From Streptomyces sp. Y2F8-2 (GTDB lineage Bacteria > Actinomycetota > Actinomycetes > Streptomycetales > Streptomycetaceae): DNA of 64,000 bases. The stretch covers positions 620,001-684,000 of the forward strand of contig NZ_BNGS01000002.1 of the NCBI RefSeq assembly GCF_014905555.1, given 5' to 3'. How positions within the stretch are numbered: position 1 is the first letter of the stretch; each line of letters starts with the position of its first letter. A program made the position numbers and the translations under genes. The notes beneath the pieces are model-generated. The model was not told the DNA's origin. It was given only the letters and a program-made list of their open reading frames with translations, and made no database searches. Of this stretch, positions 35,208-46,900 are shown one piece after another.

Positions 35208-36953
35208 GTGCGGTTCGAGGTGTGGGCGCCGCAGGCCGGCCGGGTCACGCTCCACTGCGGCGGTGCCACGCGCGCGTTGGAGCGCGATCCTGAGCGCGCC
35301 GGGTGGTGGGCGGGCGAGGCGGAGGCCGAGGACGGCACGCGTTACGGCTTCGCGCTGGACGACGGCCCCGTGCTGCCCGATCCGCGCTCGCGGCGCCAGC
35401 CGGACGGGCCCGACGGGCAGAGCGCGGTGGTCGACCACGGACGCTACGCGTGGCGTGCCGCGTGGCCGGGGCGCGGGCTGCCGGGCGCGGTGCTGTACGA
35501 GCTGCACGTGGGCACGTACACCCGTGAGGGCACGCTGGACGCGGCGGCCGAGCGGCTCGAGCACCTGGTGGAACTGGGCGTCTCACACGTCGAGTTGATG
35601 CCGTTGTGCCCGTTCCCGGGGCGGCACGGCTGGGGTTACGAGGGCGTCTCGCTGTGGGCGGTGCACGAGCCGTACGGCGGGCCCGCGGCGCTGAAACGGT
35701 TCGTCGACCGGGCGCACGAACTCGGCCTCGGCGTCGTGCTGGACGTGGTCCACAACCACCTCGGCCCCTCCGGCAACCACCTCCCCGCCTTCGGCCCGTA
35801 CTTCACCGACACCCACCACACGCCCTGGGGCTCCGCGGTGAACCTGGACGCGCCCGGCTCGGACGAGGTGCGCGCGTATCTGATCGGCAGCGCGCTGGCC
35901 TGGCTGCGCGACTACCGGATCGACGGCCTGCGTCTGGACGCGGTGCACGCGCTGCACGACACGCGCGCGATCCACTTCCTGGAGGAGCTGTCGCAGGCGG
36001 TGGACGCCCTGGCCGCCGAGGTGGACCGGCCGCTGTTCCTGATCGCCGAGTCGGACCTGGCCGACCCACGGCTCATCACCCCCCGCGCGGAGAACGGCCT
36101 CGGCGTCCACGCGCAGTGGAACGACGACTTCCATCACGCGCTGCACACCGCGCTGACCGGCGAGTCGCAGGGTTACTACGAGGACTTCGCCCGCGCGCCC
36201 TTCGCGGCCCTCGCCAAAACCCTGACGGCCGGTTTCTTCCACGACGGCACGTACTCGACGTTCCGGGGCCGGCGGCACGGCCGTCCGCTGGACCGCAGCC
36301 GGGTGTCCGCGCACCGCCTGCTCGGCTACTCCCAGACCCACGACCAGGTCGGCAACCGCGCCCAGGGCGACCGGCTGTCGGCGTCCCTCTCCCCCGGCCT
36401 CCTGGCGTGCGCGGCGACGCTGATGCTCACGGCCCCCTTCACGCCGATGCTGTTCATGGGCGAGGAGTGGGCCGCGGGCACGCCCTGGCAGTTCTTCACC
36501 GACCACACCGATCCCGACCTCGCCGACGCCGTACGACGCGGCAGGCGACGGGAGTTCGCGGCGCACGGCTGGGCGGAGGAGGACGTGCCCGACCCCCAGG
36601 ACCCGGCGACCCGCGACCGCTCGTGCCTTGACTGGTCAGAGCCGGAACGCGATCCCCACGCGCGCGTGCTGGCCTGGTACCGGGAGCTGGTCGCCCTGCG
36701 CCGCGGCCAGCCCGATCTGTCGGACCCCGACCTCTGCGATGTGAAGGTCACCTACGACGAGGACACGCGCTGGTTCGCCTTCCGTCGCGGGGACGTCCGG
36801 GTCGCCGTCAACCTCGCCAAGGAGCCGTCGCGCATCCCCCTGGGCCTCCGCAACGCGCGCGTGCTGGCCGCCTGGGAGCCGGTTCAGCCGCCGGACGAGG
36901 ACGGGATGGTGACCGTGCCGGGCGAGTCGTGCGTGGTGCTGACGCAGGAGTGA
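35208..36953 (+). CDS. treZ: Malto-oligosyltrehalose trehalohydrolase
   Basis: 581 residues from GTG 35208 (GAGGGGG 8 nt upstream; ATG 35184 is weaker). CBM48-like N-terminus (VRFEVWAPQAGRVTLHC), then a GH13 barrel with DVVHNHLGPSGNH, the nucleophile in DGLRLDAVHAL, acid Glu in LIAESDL and SQTHDQVGNR. It cleaves trehalose from the maltooligosyl-trehalose made by TreY. The downstream 153 bp (36954-37106) shows no clear feature. Confidence 0.95.
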   Translation: MRFEVWAPQAGRVTLHCGGATRALERDPERAGWWAGEAEAEDGTRYGFALDDGPVLPDPRSRRQPDGPDGQSAVVDHGRYAWRAAWPGRGLPGAVLYELHVGTYTREGTLDAAAERLEHLVELGVSHVELMPLCPFPGRHGWGYEGVSLWAVHEPYGGPAALKRFVDRAHELGLGVVLDVVHNHLGPSGNHLPAFGPYFTDTHHTPWGSAVNLDAPGSDEVRAYLIGSALAWLRDYRIDGLRLDAVHALHDTRAIHFLEELSQAVDALAAEVDRPLFLIAESDLADPRLITPRAENGLGVHAQWNDDFHHALHTALTGESQGYYEDFARAPFAALAKTLTAGFFHDGTYSTFRGRRHGRPLDRSRVSAHRLLGYSQTHDQVGNRAQGDRLSASLSPGLLACAATLMLTAPFTPMLFMGEEWAAGTPWQFFTDHTDPDLADAVRRGRRREFAAHGWAEEDVPDPQDPATRDRSCLDWSEPERDPHARVLAWYRELVALRRGQPDLSDPDLCDVKVTYDEDTRWFAFRRGDVRVAVNLAKEPSRIPLGLRNARVLAAWEPVQPPDEDGMVTVPGESCVVLTQE

Positions 36954-37106
36954 GGTGCGGCGCACACGCTCGCGCAGGCGTGTACGCACGCGTCGACGTG
37001 ACGGCGCCTGGGCCCGGCCGCCCGCGGGCGCCGGTTCGGTGGCGCCCGCTGGGCGCGGTGGCGGAACGGGCCTCCGCTCCCGCGCGGCCGGACGCCCCGC
37101 CGACGC

Positions 37107-38027
37107 CTACGGCGTCTCGTCCCCCGGCAGTTCCGTGACGCGTTCCAGCAGGATCGGCTCCCAGGCGCGGCGCAGGCGGGCCCGGAGGTCCGGCAGGGGG
37201 GTGTCGCCTCGACCCTGAAGTCCGCCGGCCAGCGCGACGAGCGCATCGCAACGGGCCAGCCACAGGCCTCGCAGACAGGGGCGGGCGCCGTAGCCGGCGA
37301 GGGTGGCGGCGCGCACCGCGGCGGGGGCGCCGACGGCCGCGGCGAGTCCTGCGATGTCCTCGGCCGGGTCGCCGATCACCGCGTCGTCCCAGCCCAGGAC
37401 GCCGCGCACCCGACCGTCGTCGCTGACGACGAGATGGTCGTCCCGCAGGTTGCGGTGCACCAGGACGGCCGCGCCGGGCTGGGGGGCCAGCTGGCGGGCG
37501 GCCGGGGCGGCGAACTGGGCGAGCCGGGCGGGGTCGAACTCGTCCCGCTCGGCGAGGCGCTGCGCGGCGTGCGCGGCGGCGGTTCGCACGGCCTCCAGCG
37601 AGCGGGGCGGGACGCGCGGCACGCCGAGCGACTCGGCCTGCCGTACGGGTACCTCGCGCAGCCCCGAGAGCAGTGCCGCCAGGTCCGCCTCGCCGACCGC
37701 CGAGACGTCCCGTACCGTTCCGGTCGAGCCGGGCAGCCGGGCGTCGAGGGTGTAGCCGAGGCCGGCGGCCCACTCCCCGTGCGCCACGCTCATCGGCACC
37801 GCTGTCCCGATGTGCGGCCGCACCAGGGCCCGCAGCCGCAGTTCACGGCGCTGGCGGGCGGTGGCGTCCCGGTCGGCGGCCAGCCGCAGCACATGCCGCG
37901 TGCCAACCCACCAGGTGGCGTGCCCACCCTCGGCGACGGGCGTCACGTCAGGGCCGTCGCCGTCGTGGAGCAGGGTGCGGACCAGTCGGCGTACGGTTTC
38001 CGCCGTCGGTGTCGGTGCCTGGGTCAT
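37107..38027 (-). CDS. Phosphotransferase-family protein with altered catalytic loop
   Basis: 306 residues of the aminoglycoside phosphotransferase fold. The catalytic loop reads LVHRNLRDDHLVV where HxDxxxxN is expected; the catalytic Asp position appears to be Asn (HRN). The metal-binding Asp is kept in LGWDDAVIGDPAED. It may be an inactive or nucleotide-binding homologue, or use Asp from RDDH instead. Substrate unknown. Confidence 0.7.
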   Translation of the reverse strand: MTQAPTPTAETVRRLVRTLLHDGDGPDVTPVAEGGHATWWVGTRHVLRLAADRDATARQRRELRLRALVRPHIGTAVPMSVAHGEWAAGLGYTLDARLPGSTGTVRDVSAVGEADLAALLSGLREVPVRQAESLGVPRVPPRSLEAVRTAAAHAAQRLAERDEFDPARLAQFAAPAARQLAPQPGAAVLVHRNLRDDHLVVSDDGRVRGVLGWDDAVIGDPAEDIAGLAAAVGAPAAVRAATLAGYGARPCLRGLWLARCDALVALAGGLQGRGDTPLPDLRARLRRAWEPILLERVTELPGDETP

Positions 38028-38137
38028 GATCGCGCCGTTGTCGTCTCGGTGGGCCTGGTGCGGGTTGTGCCGGCGGGTCGGCCGGCCGTCGCGTCCTCGA
38101 TGTCGCGCCGGGGGCGGCCACTGCGTCCTTCCCTCCT

Positions 38138-39283
38138 TCAGTCGACCATCGCCATCTCACGGGGCGTGTTGTTCAGGCGGCGTCCGCCGTCCTCGGTCAC
38201 CGTCACGATGTCCTCGATGCGGACCCCGAAGCGGCCCGGCAGATACACACCGGGCTCCACCGAGAAGCACATGCCGGGGACGAGGGGCTGCTCCTCCCCC
38301 TCGATCATGTACGGCGGCTCGTGCGTGGTGACGCCGATGCCGTGCCCGGTGCGGTGGATGAAGTACTCCCCGTACCCGGCGTCGGCGATGACCGCGCGGG
38401 CCGCCCGGTCGACGTCCTGGCAGGCCGCGCCGGGCCTGACCGCGCGGAAGCCCGCCTCCTGGGCGGCGCGCACCAGGTCGTGCACCCGGCGCTCCTCCTC
38501 GGTGGGGTCGCCGACGTGGACCGTGCGGGTGGTGTCGGAGCCGTAGCCGTGCTTGAGCCCGCCGAAGTCGAGGACGACCATGTCGCCGCGCTCGATGACG
38601 CGCTCGCCGGCCTCGTGGTGCGGGTTGGCGCCGTTGGGGCCCGAGGCGACGATGGTGAAGTCGACCTGGGAATGGCCGAAGTGCCGCAGCAGATCGGCGA
38701 GGTCCCCGGCGACCTCGCGCTCCCGGCGACCGGCGAAGGGGACCTTCCGGATCTCCTCGTACGTCGCGTCCGCGGCGGCGCCCGCGGCGGCCAGCCGGTC
38801 GAGTTCCGCGGCGTCCTTGACGGCCCGCAGCATCGGCAGGGCGCGGGTGAGCGCGACGTGGCCGGCGTCGGGAAGCCGTTCGCGCAGGCCGAGCAGGTGC
38901 AGGGCCCAGGCGTTGTCGCTGATGCCGTAGCGGCCGTCGGCGGTCAGCAGGGAGGCGGCCGCCTCGTAGGGGTCCTTGCCGTCGGTCCAGTCGCGCAGCG
39001 TCAGGGCGCTCCCGCCGGGCGCCTGGGCGGCGTCGGGCGCCTCCAGGGTGGGCACGACGAGGACGGGGTCGTGCCCGGCGCGCAGCACCAGCAGGGTGAG
39101 GCGTTCGGTCTCCACCGGGCGGTATCCCGTCAGCCACACCAGGTCGGGTCCGGGCGCGACCAGGACCCCGTCGAGCCCGGCCTCGGCGGCGGCGTCCGCG
39201 GCACGCCGCATCCGGGCCGCGTAGTCCTCGGCGGTGAAGGGCGCGGGACCGTCCCTGTCGGGCGGTACGGGCGTGCCGGTCAT
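38138..39283 (-). CDS. M24-family Xaa-Pro aminopeptidase
   Basis: 381 residues: an N-terminal creatinase-like domain (DGVLVAPGPDLVWLTGYRP) and a pita-bread metallopeptidase domain with LDFGG, GSDTTRTV, HRTGHGIGVTTHE, FSVEPGVY and IEDIV, which supply the five metal ligands. It removes N-terminal residues before Pro. ATG 39283 has GGAGG 6 nt upstream. Confidence 0.92.
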   Translation of the reverse strand: MTGTPVPPDRDGPAPFTAEDYAARMRRAADAAAEAGLDGVLVAPGPDLVWLTGYRPVETERLTLLVLRAGHDPVLVVPTLEAPDAAQAPGGSALTLRDWTDGKDPYEAAASLLTADGRYGISDNAWALHLLGLRERLPDAGHVALTRALPMLRAVKDAAELDRLAAAGAAADATYEEIRKVPFAGRREREVAGDLADLLRHFGHSQVDFTIVASGPNGANPHHEAGERVIERGDMVVLDFGGLKHGYGSDTTRTVHVGDPTEEERRVHDLVRAAQEAGFRAVRPGAACQDVDRAARAVIADAGYGEYFIHRTGHGIGVTTHEPPYMIEGEEQPLVPGMCFSVEPGVYLPGRFGVRIEDIVTVTEDGGRRLNNTPREMAMVD

Positions 39284-39410
39284 CCATAACCTCCGCTGGT
39301 CCGGGTCCTCCCAGGGTCCACGGGCAGCATCCTGCCCCTCCGCAGGGGCGGACGCGAGCCCATTGCGACCATGACGGCCCGCGCACGGGGGCACCCGCCC
39401 GCGCACCGGA

Positions 39411-40289
39411 TCACCCCATGGCCTGCGGAGCGGGCAGCAGCCGTGCGGCCAGTGTCGCCGCGGCTCCGCGCAGGCCCCGGCCGTGTACGAGTTCCGTGCG
39501 GTGGACCACGCGGGGCGCCGTGAGCGGCACGGCGACCGTGCCCGGTACTCCGGTGGCCGCCGAGCGCGGCAGCACTGCGAGGCCGTGGCCTGCGGCCGCA
39601 AGCGCCATCAGCGTGCGCAGATCGGTGCCCTCCTGGCGCAGGGCCGGCCGGAAGCCCGTGCCACCGGCCACGGCCCGCAGTTGAGCCAGCGGCAGGCCCG
39701 CGTCGGGGGCGTCCAGCCAGCGCGCGTCTGCCAGGTCGCCGAGCCGGACCCCGGCGCGGCCGGCGAGCGGATGGCTGCGTGGCAGCAGAACGCAGACGGG
39801 CTCCTCGCCGGCGCTCTCGGTCACGAGCGGCGCCACGTCGGGCAGCCGCAGCGGATCGCTGGGCGCGGCCAGGCCGTCCACGAGGCCGAGGTCCGCGCCG
39901 CCGGTGGCGACCGCTGCGGGTATCTCGTCCCGGGTGAGCACCCTCAGGGTGACGCCCGCGGCGGGCAGTGCGGCGAGGACGCGCGGCCCTAGCGCGGTCG
40001 GCGTGGCCGCGAGCGTCACCCCGAGCGTGGGTGCGGCCGCCATCCGCGTGACATCGGCCCTGGCCGCATCGAGGCGCAGCAGCAGCGGACCGGCGTGTTC
40101 GAGGAGCCGTTCGCCCGCCGTGGTGGGGGCGACCGGACGCCGGGTCAGCAGCGGCGCCCCGAGGTCCTGTTCGAGCGTGGCGATGTGCTGCGACACGGCG
40201 GACTGCGTGTAGCCGAGTTCGCGGGCGGCCTCTGAGAAGGACGCGAGCCGGGCCACGGTGACGTAGGTGCGCAGGAGGTGCGGGTCCAT
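39411..40289 (-). CDS. LysR-type transcriptional regulator
   Basis: 292 residues from the ATG giving MDPHLLRTYVTVARLASFSEAARELGYTQ..., the standard LysR start (an upstream ATG at 40319 is in frame). Helix-turn-helix around 18-40. Divergent from the GATase-like gene 96 bp away, which is its likely target. Confidence 0.92.
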   Translation of the reverse strand: MDPHLLRTYVTVARLASFSEAARELGYTQSAVSQHIATLEQDLGAPLLTRRPVAPTTAGERLLEHAGPLLLRLDAARADVTRMAAAPTLGVTLAATPTALGPRVLAALPAAGVTLRVLTRDEIPAAVATGGADLGLVDGLAAPSDPLRLPDVAPLVTESAGEEPVCVLLPRSHPLAGRAGVRLGDLADARWLDAPDAGLPLAQLRAVAGGTGFRPALRQEGTDLRTLMALAAAGHGLAVLPRSAATGVPGTVAVPLTAPRVVHRTELVHGRGLRGAAATLAARLLPAPQAMG

Positions 40290-40317
40290 GCGCCTCAGCA
40301 TGCCGCATGACATCAGC

Positions 40318-40341
40318 ATCGCTTATGGAGAGTGCAGCGAT
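40318..40341. promoter_or_regulatory. Possible LysR operator
   Basis: ATCGC (40318-40322) and GCGAT (40337-40341) form an inverted repeat with a 14-nt spacer in the intergenic region shared by the LysR and GATase-like genes. The surroundings are relatively AT-rich (GCTTATGGAGAG). Confidence 0.35.
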
Positions 40342-40384
40342 CATCGTTGGACGTGAACCATGCGGCGGGTCGAGCATGGTCGGC

Positions 40385-41122
40385 ATGACATCCGACGCGA
40401 CGCACACCGCCCGTCTCGCCCTGGTCGGCGACCGCTCCCCCGCCGTGGTCTCGCACACCCGCGTTCCTCTGCTGCTGGAGGCGCTCGCCGAGCGCGACCG
40501 GCTCGTCCTCGACGCCTACTGGATCCCGTCCGAGGAGGCCGCGGACGAGGGCGCCGTGCGCGGCTTCGACGCGGTGTGGGTGCTGCCGGGCAGCCCGTAC
40601 CGGAGCGAGGCCGGGGTGCTCGCGGCGATCCGCACCGCACGGGAGGAGGGGATCCCGTTCCTCGGCACGTGCGGCGGCTTCCAGCACGCGCTCCTGGAGT
40701 ACGCCCGCACCGTGTGCGGTCTGACCCGGGTCGCGCACGCGGAGAACGACCCGGATGCCGACGACCTCCTCATCGAGCCGCTGGCCTGCTCCCTGGTGGG
40801 CCACGAGGCCGCGGTCCGTGTCGTCCCCGGCACGCTGGCGCACCATGTGATCGGCTCGCAGCGGACCGTCGAACGGTACTTCTGCTCGTACGGCCCCTCC
40901 CGGCACCTGGACACGCTGCACGCGCACGGGCTGCGGTTCAGCGGACACGACGAGGACGGACAGGTGAGGGTCGCGGAACTGCCCGGCCACCCCTTCTTCC
41001 TGGCCACCCTCTTCCAGCCGGAACTCGCGGGCGACGGCTCGCGCCCGCACCCCGTCGTGCGGGCGCTGGCGCAAGCCGCGGTGGAGCACGCCGGCCGTCG
41101 CGAGAAGGTCCGGCTCGCCTGA
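40385..41122 (+). CDS. CTP-synthase-like class I glutamine amidotransferase domain protein
   Basis: 245 residues resembling only the GATase half of CTP synthase. The nucleophile elbow is GTCGGFQHAL with Cys, but the second motif reads ATLFQPEL, so the usual catalytic His (FHPE) is Gln while Glu remains. I recall the same FQPE in the small 'CTP synthase C-terminal-like' family, so this may be a family trait and the reaction need not be glutamine hydrolysis. ATG 40385 starts MTSDATHTARLALVGD. Confidence 0.75.
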   Translation: MTSDATHTARLALVGDRSPAVVSHTRVPLLLEALAERDRLVLDAYWIPSEEAADEGAVRGFDAVWVLPGSPYRSEAGVLAAIRTAREEGIPFLGTCGGFQHALLEYARTVCGLTRVAHAENDPDADDLLIEPLACSLVGHEAAVRVVPGTLAHHVIGSQRTVERYFCSYGPSRHLDTLHAHGLRFSGHDEDGQVRVAELPGHPFFLATLFQPELAGDGSRPHPVVRALAQAAVEHAGRREKVRLA

Positions 41123-41200
41123 CCTCCGGTCCGGGAGCGGCGGGCCCGTCGGCCCAGGTGGCCGTCGTGTCCGCCGCACCCGGCGCCGTGCCCGGGGCGG

Positions 41201-43461
<2,261 letters not shown>

Positions 43462-43554
43462 CCAACGCGTGAATCGGGGGTGCGGTTCCCTGTGGGGTGC
43501 GCCGGTCCCGGTCTCGCCCCGCCGCCCCTGCCCTGGGAAGTCGCCGACGGACCG

Positions 43555-43704
43555 AGAGCCCCGAACACAATGGGCGCCCGGCTCACTCGCGACGCCCGGC
43601 CCCCACTCCCCCACTGCCTGAACGGCGTGCGGGCACCCTCAGCCGCGTTGCCGAAATGCCCGAGCAGCTCCGCCACGACGGCCTTCCGGCGCCGTGCGAT
43701 CACG
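43555..43704. repeat. Dispersed repeat R1, left (inverted) arm with a nested R2 hairpin
   Basis: The reverse complement of this segment matches 43817-43932 nearly end to end: outer end AGAGCCCCGAACACAATGGG, inner end CGGCGCCGTGCGATCAC. The left arm is about 35 bp longer because it contains an R2 hairpin (about 43600-43640, CCCCCACTGCCTGAACGGCG...) that is absent from the right arm, implying that R2 inserted after the arms formed. Confidence 0.7.
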
Positions 43705-43816
43705 CTCCCCCGAGCTCTCGGCTTCGCCCGGGCAAGGTCAGTCGCGGGCCCCTTGCAGGAGTCGGCCAAGAGCCCCGAACAAAATGGGAGTCCGATCAGC
43801 TCGCGGCGTCTGGTGC
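43705..43816. repeat. Central part of the repeat nest
   Basis: Between the R1 arms lie GCTCCCCCGAGCTCTCGGCTT (about 43705-43725), which resembles another common Streptomyces hairpin, and a diverged third copy of the R1 end (GAGCCCCGAACAAAATGGGA, about 43771-43790). No gene is supported in the whole stretch 43406-43854, although open frames on both strands cross it. Confidence 0.5.
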
Positions 43817-43932
43817 ATGCGATCGCAAGGCGCCGGAAGGTCCTCGTAGCGGAGCTACTGGGGCCTTTCGGTAACGCGGCGAGCGTGCGTGCCAGGCGTC
43901 GCGAGCCGGGCGCCCATTGTGTTCGGGGCTCT
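43817..43932. repeat. Dispersed repeat R1, right arm, overlapping the regulator 3' end
   Basis: An inverted copy of 43555-43704. It begins GCGATCGCAAGGCGCCGGAAGG and ends GTTCGGGGCTCT at 43932. It encodes the last 26 residues and the stop of the AfsR-like regulator, so the repeat has replaced or extended the original C-terminus. Confidence 0.7.
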
Positions 43933-46900
43933 AAGGGGCGTGGTTGCTTGACGCAGCGCCTCCTCGGGGGACAGGCGGGTGCCGTGGTCGAAGGCCTGTG
44001 CGAAGTCCGCGTCGCCCAGGGTGGTACGGGCCGCGTGGGTGATGCGGTCGACGTCGGTGCGTTCGGCCGGAGGCAGGGGTGCGCCGACGCTGCGGCGGGC
44101 TCGGTCGGCGGCGCCGAGCAGCAGGGCTGCGCAGCCGGCGGCCGACTCGGTGCCGTGCAGGGCCATCGCGCCCGCCAGGCCCTCCAGGGACAGCGCGAGG
44201 GCGCGGGGTTCACCGAGTGCGCGGGCCACGTCCAGGCCGCGCAGGTGATGCGCCGCGGCGCTCTCGGCGTCGCCCCGCAGTTCGGCGACGAAACCGAACT
44301 CGGCCAGCAGCAGGTGGTCACCCGCCTGCGAGGATACGTCCGCGTAGCCGTCGCGCAGGTGCCGCAGGTGCACCTCGGCGGCATCGAGGTCGCCTGAGCG
44401 GCGGGCACCGAGTGCCAGGCCCATCTCGGCGTGGATCTCGCCGTACTTGTAGCCCTGTTCGGCGGCGCTGCGCCGGGCCTGTTCGTGCAGGTCGCGGGCC
44501 CGGTCGAAGTCGCGGGCCAGCAGCGCCAGGCGGCCCAGACCGGACAGCCGGGCCGACTCCTCAGCCGCCAGACCCAGTTCGCGCGCGATGCGCAGCCCCT
44601 CGTACTGGCGGCGCGTGGCCTCCTCGTATTCGCCTTTGATCTCGGCGAGCGCTGCGAGCGGCGACACGGTCTGCAGTTCTCCCCAGCGGTCGCCCACCGT
44701 GCGGAAGAGCCCGGCGCTGCGCCGTCCATCGCGGCCCACCCTGTCGAGGTCGCCACGAATGAGCGCGAGCGCGGCCCGCAGGCCGAGCGCAGCAGCGGTG
44801 CCCCACTGGTCGCCCGCGGCGGTGAACAGCTTCAGCGCCCGGTCGTTCAACTCACCGCTGTCGGCGGCCGCTCCCGCGCTGAACAGACCGTACGCGCACA
44901 GCCACAGCGCTCGCGCACGGCGTTCCGGGTCGGGGACGGCGTCGCCGTTCGGCGCGCCGGTAGCCGCGTTGTGATCACCGGTGAGCAGGGCGAAAGCGGC
45001 ATGCAGCAGGGTCAGTTCGGCGTGATCGGATTCCGCTTCGGCGGCCGTGGTGGCGTCCAGGACCGCGCGCAGACTGCGGCGTGCCTGGACAAGCCGTCCG
45101 CGCAGCAGCCACCACCAGGCCAGAGCGGTGGCCAGGCGTGCCGCCTCGGCCGGCGCCCCGGCTGCGGCCCGGCGCACCGCCTCGTCAAGGGCCGCCCGCA
45201 GGTTGCCGGACTCAGCATCGAGCCGGGCAAGCCAGGACCGCTGCTCGGCACCGCGCAGTTCGCCTTCGGCCCGTTCGGCGAGCGCGAGGTAGTGGCGCAG
45301 GTGCCGGTCACGAACGCCGGCGAAATCCTCCATCTCGTGCAGCCGCCCGGTCGCGTACGCGGCGACGGACTCCAGCAGCCGGTAGCGCGGACCGGTAGGC
45401 CCGGCAACGACGACCACCAAGGACCGGTCGACGAGCCGGGACACCAGGGCAGGCACCTCGGCGCCGGCGACGCCGTCGCCCGCGCATACCGCCTCGGCCG
45501 CCTGCAGGTCGCAGCCGTCGCTGAAAGCGGCCAGGCGGCGCAGCACGATGCGCTCCGGCGCGCTGAGCAGCTCCCAGCTCCAGTCGATCATCGCGCGCAG
45601 GGTCTGCTGGCGCGCCGGCGCGCCGCGCCGTCCGGAGGTCAGGAGCTGGAACCGGTCGCCGAGTCGGGCCGCCAACTCGCGCACGCCGAGGGCGCGTACC
45701 CGGGTCGCGGCCAGTTCCAGGGCCAGCGGGATGCCGTCCAGGCGGCGGCAGATCTCGGTGACGGCGGCGCGGTCGGAGGCGTCACAGGCGCCGGAGGCGA
45801 GCGGGCAGCCGGGTGCCGCAGCGGCGACTCGCTGCGTGAACAGCCGTACCGCGTCCGTGGTGGGCAGCGGCTCGACCGGAAACACTTCCTCGCCCGGCAG
45901 GCCCAGCGGCTCCTGGCTGGTGGCCAGTATGCGCAGCCCGGGCGCGGTGCGCAGGAGCAGGCCGGCGAGGTCGGCGGCGGCGTCGACGACGTGCTCGCAG
46001 TTGTCCAGCACGAGCAGGGTGCGGCGGTCGCGCAGCACGGTGGCGAGGTGGTGGGCGGGCGACGGGGTGCCGGTGCCGTGGACCGGCACGGCGGAGGGTG
46101 TGTGGTCGCTGATGCCGAGGGTGGTGGCGACGATCTGGGCGAGGTCGGCGGCGGTCCCGTCGCGGATGCCGGAGAACTCGACGAACCAGGTCCCGTCGGC
46201 CAGGTTCACGACGGATCCGCCGTGGACGGCGTCGGCCGCTGCCACGGCCAGCCGGGTCTTGCCCACTCCGCCGGGGCCGGTCAGGGTCACCAGGCGTGCT
46301 GCGTGGAGGAGTTCGGAGAGCCGGGCCAAGGCTTTGTCGCGGCCGATCAGGGGGGTGAGGGAGGTGGGCAGGTTGGCGGGGGCCGGCGTGGTGCGCGCGT
46401 CCGCCTCCGTGGCGGGCCGGGGGCTGCCGGCGTCCGGCTCCGTACGAGGACGAGAGCGGGTGGCGTTGTGCGGCGCCGGCTTCAGCTCCGGGTCCTGGCG
46501 GAGCACCGCCTGGTGCAGTGCGGCGAGTTCGGGGCTCGGGTCGACGCCCAGATCGGCGAGAAGACGTGCGCGTAGATCCTCGTACGCCTCGAGCGCCTCA
46601 CTCTGGCGGCCCGTCGCGTACAGCGCCCGCATCTGCAGCGCGCGCAGCCGTTCGCGCAGCGGATGCCGGTTCACCAGGTCGGCGAGTTCCCCGGCGAGCA
46701 GGACATGGTCGCCGGCCGCCAGACGGGCTTCGGCCTGCTCCTCCAGTACGGACAGCCGCTGCTCGGCGAGGCGTTGCGCGGCCCCGCGGACGAACTCCCG
46801 GTCGGCGAAGTCGGCGTAGGCGGGACCGCGCCACAGCTCGAGCGCCTCGGTGAGCAGCGCGGCCCGGTCACCGGGGGCTGCAGCGCCGCGGGCTCGCTCC

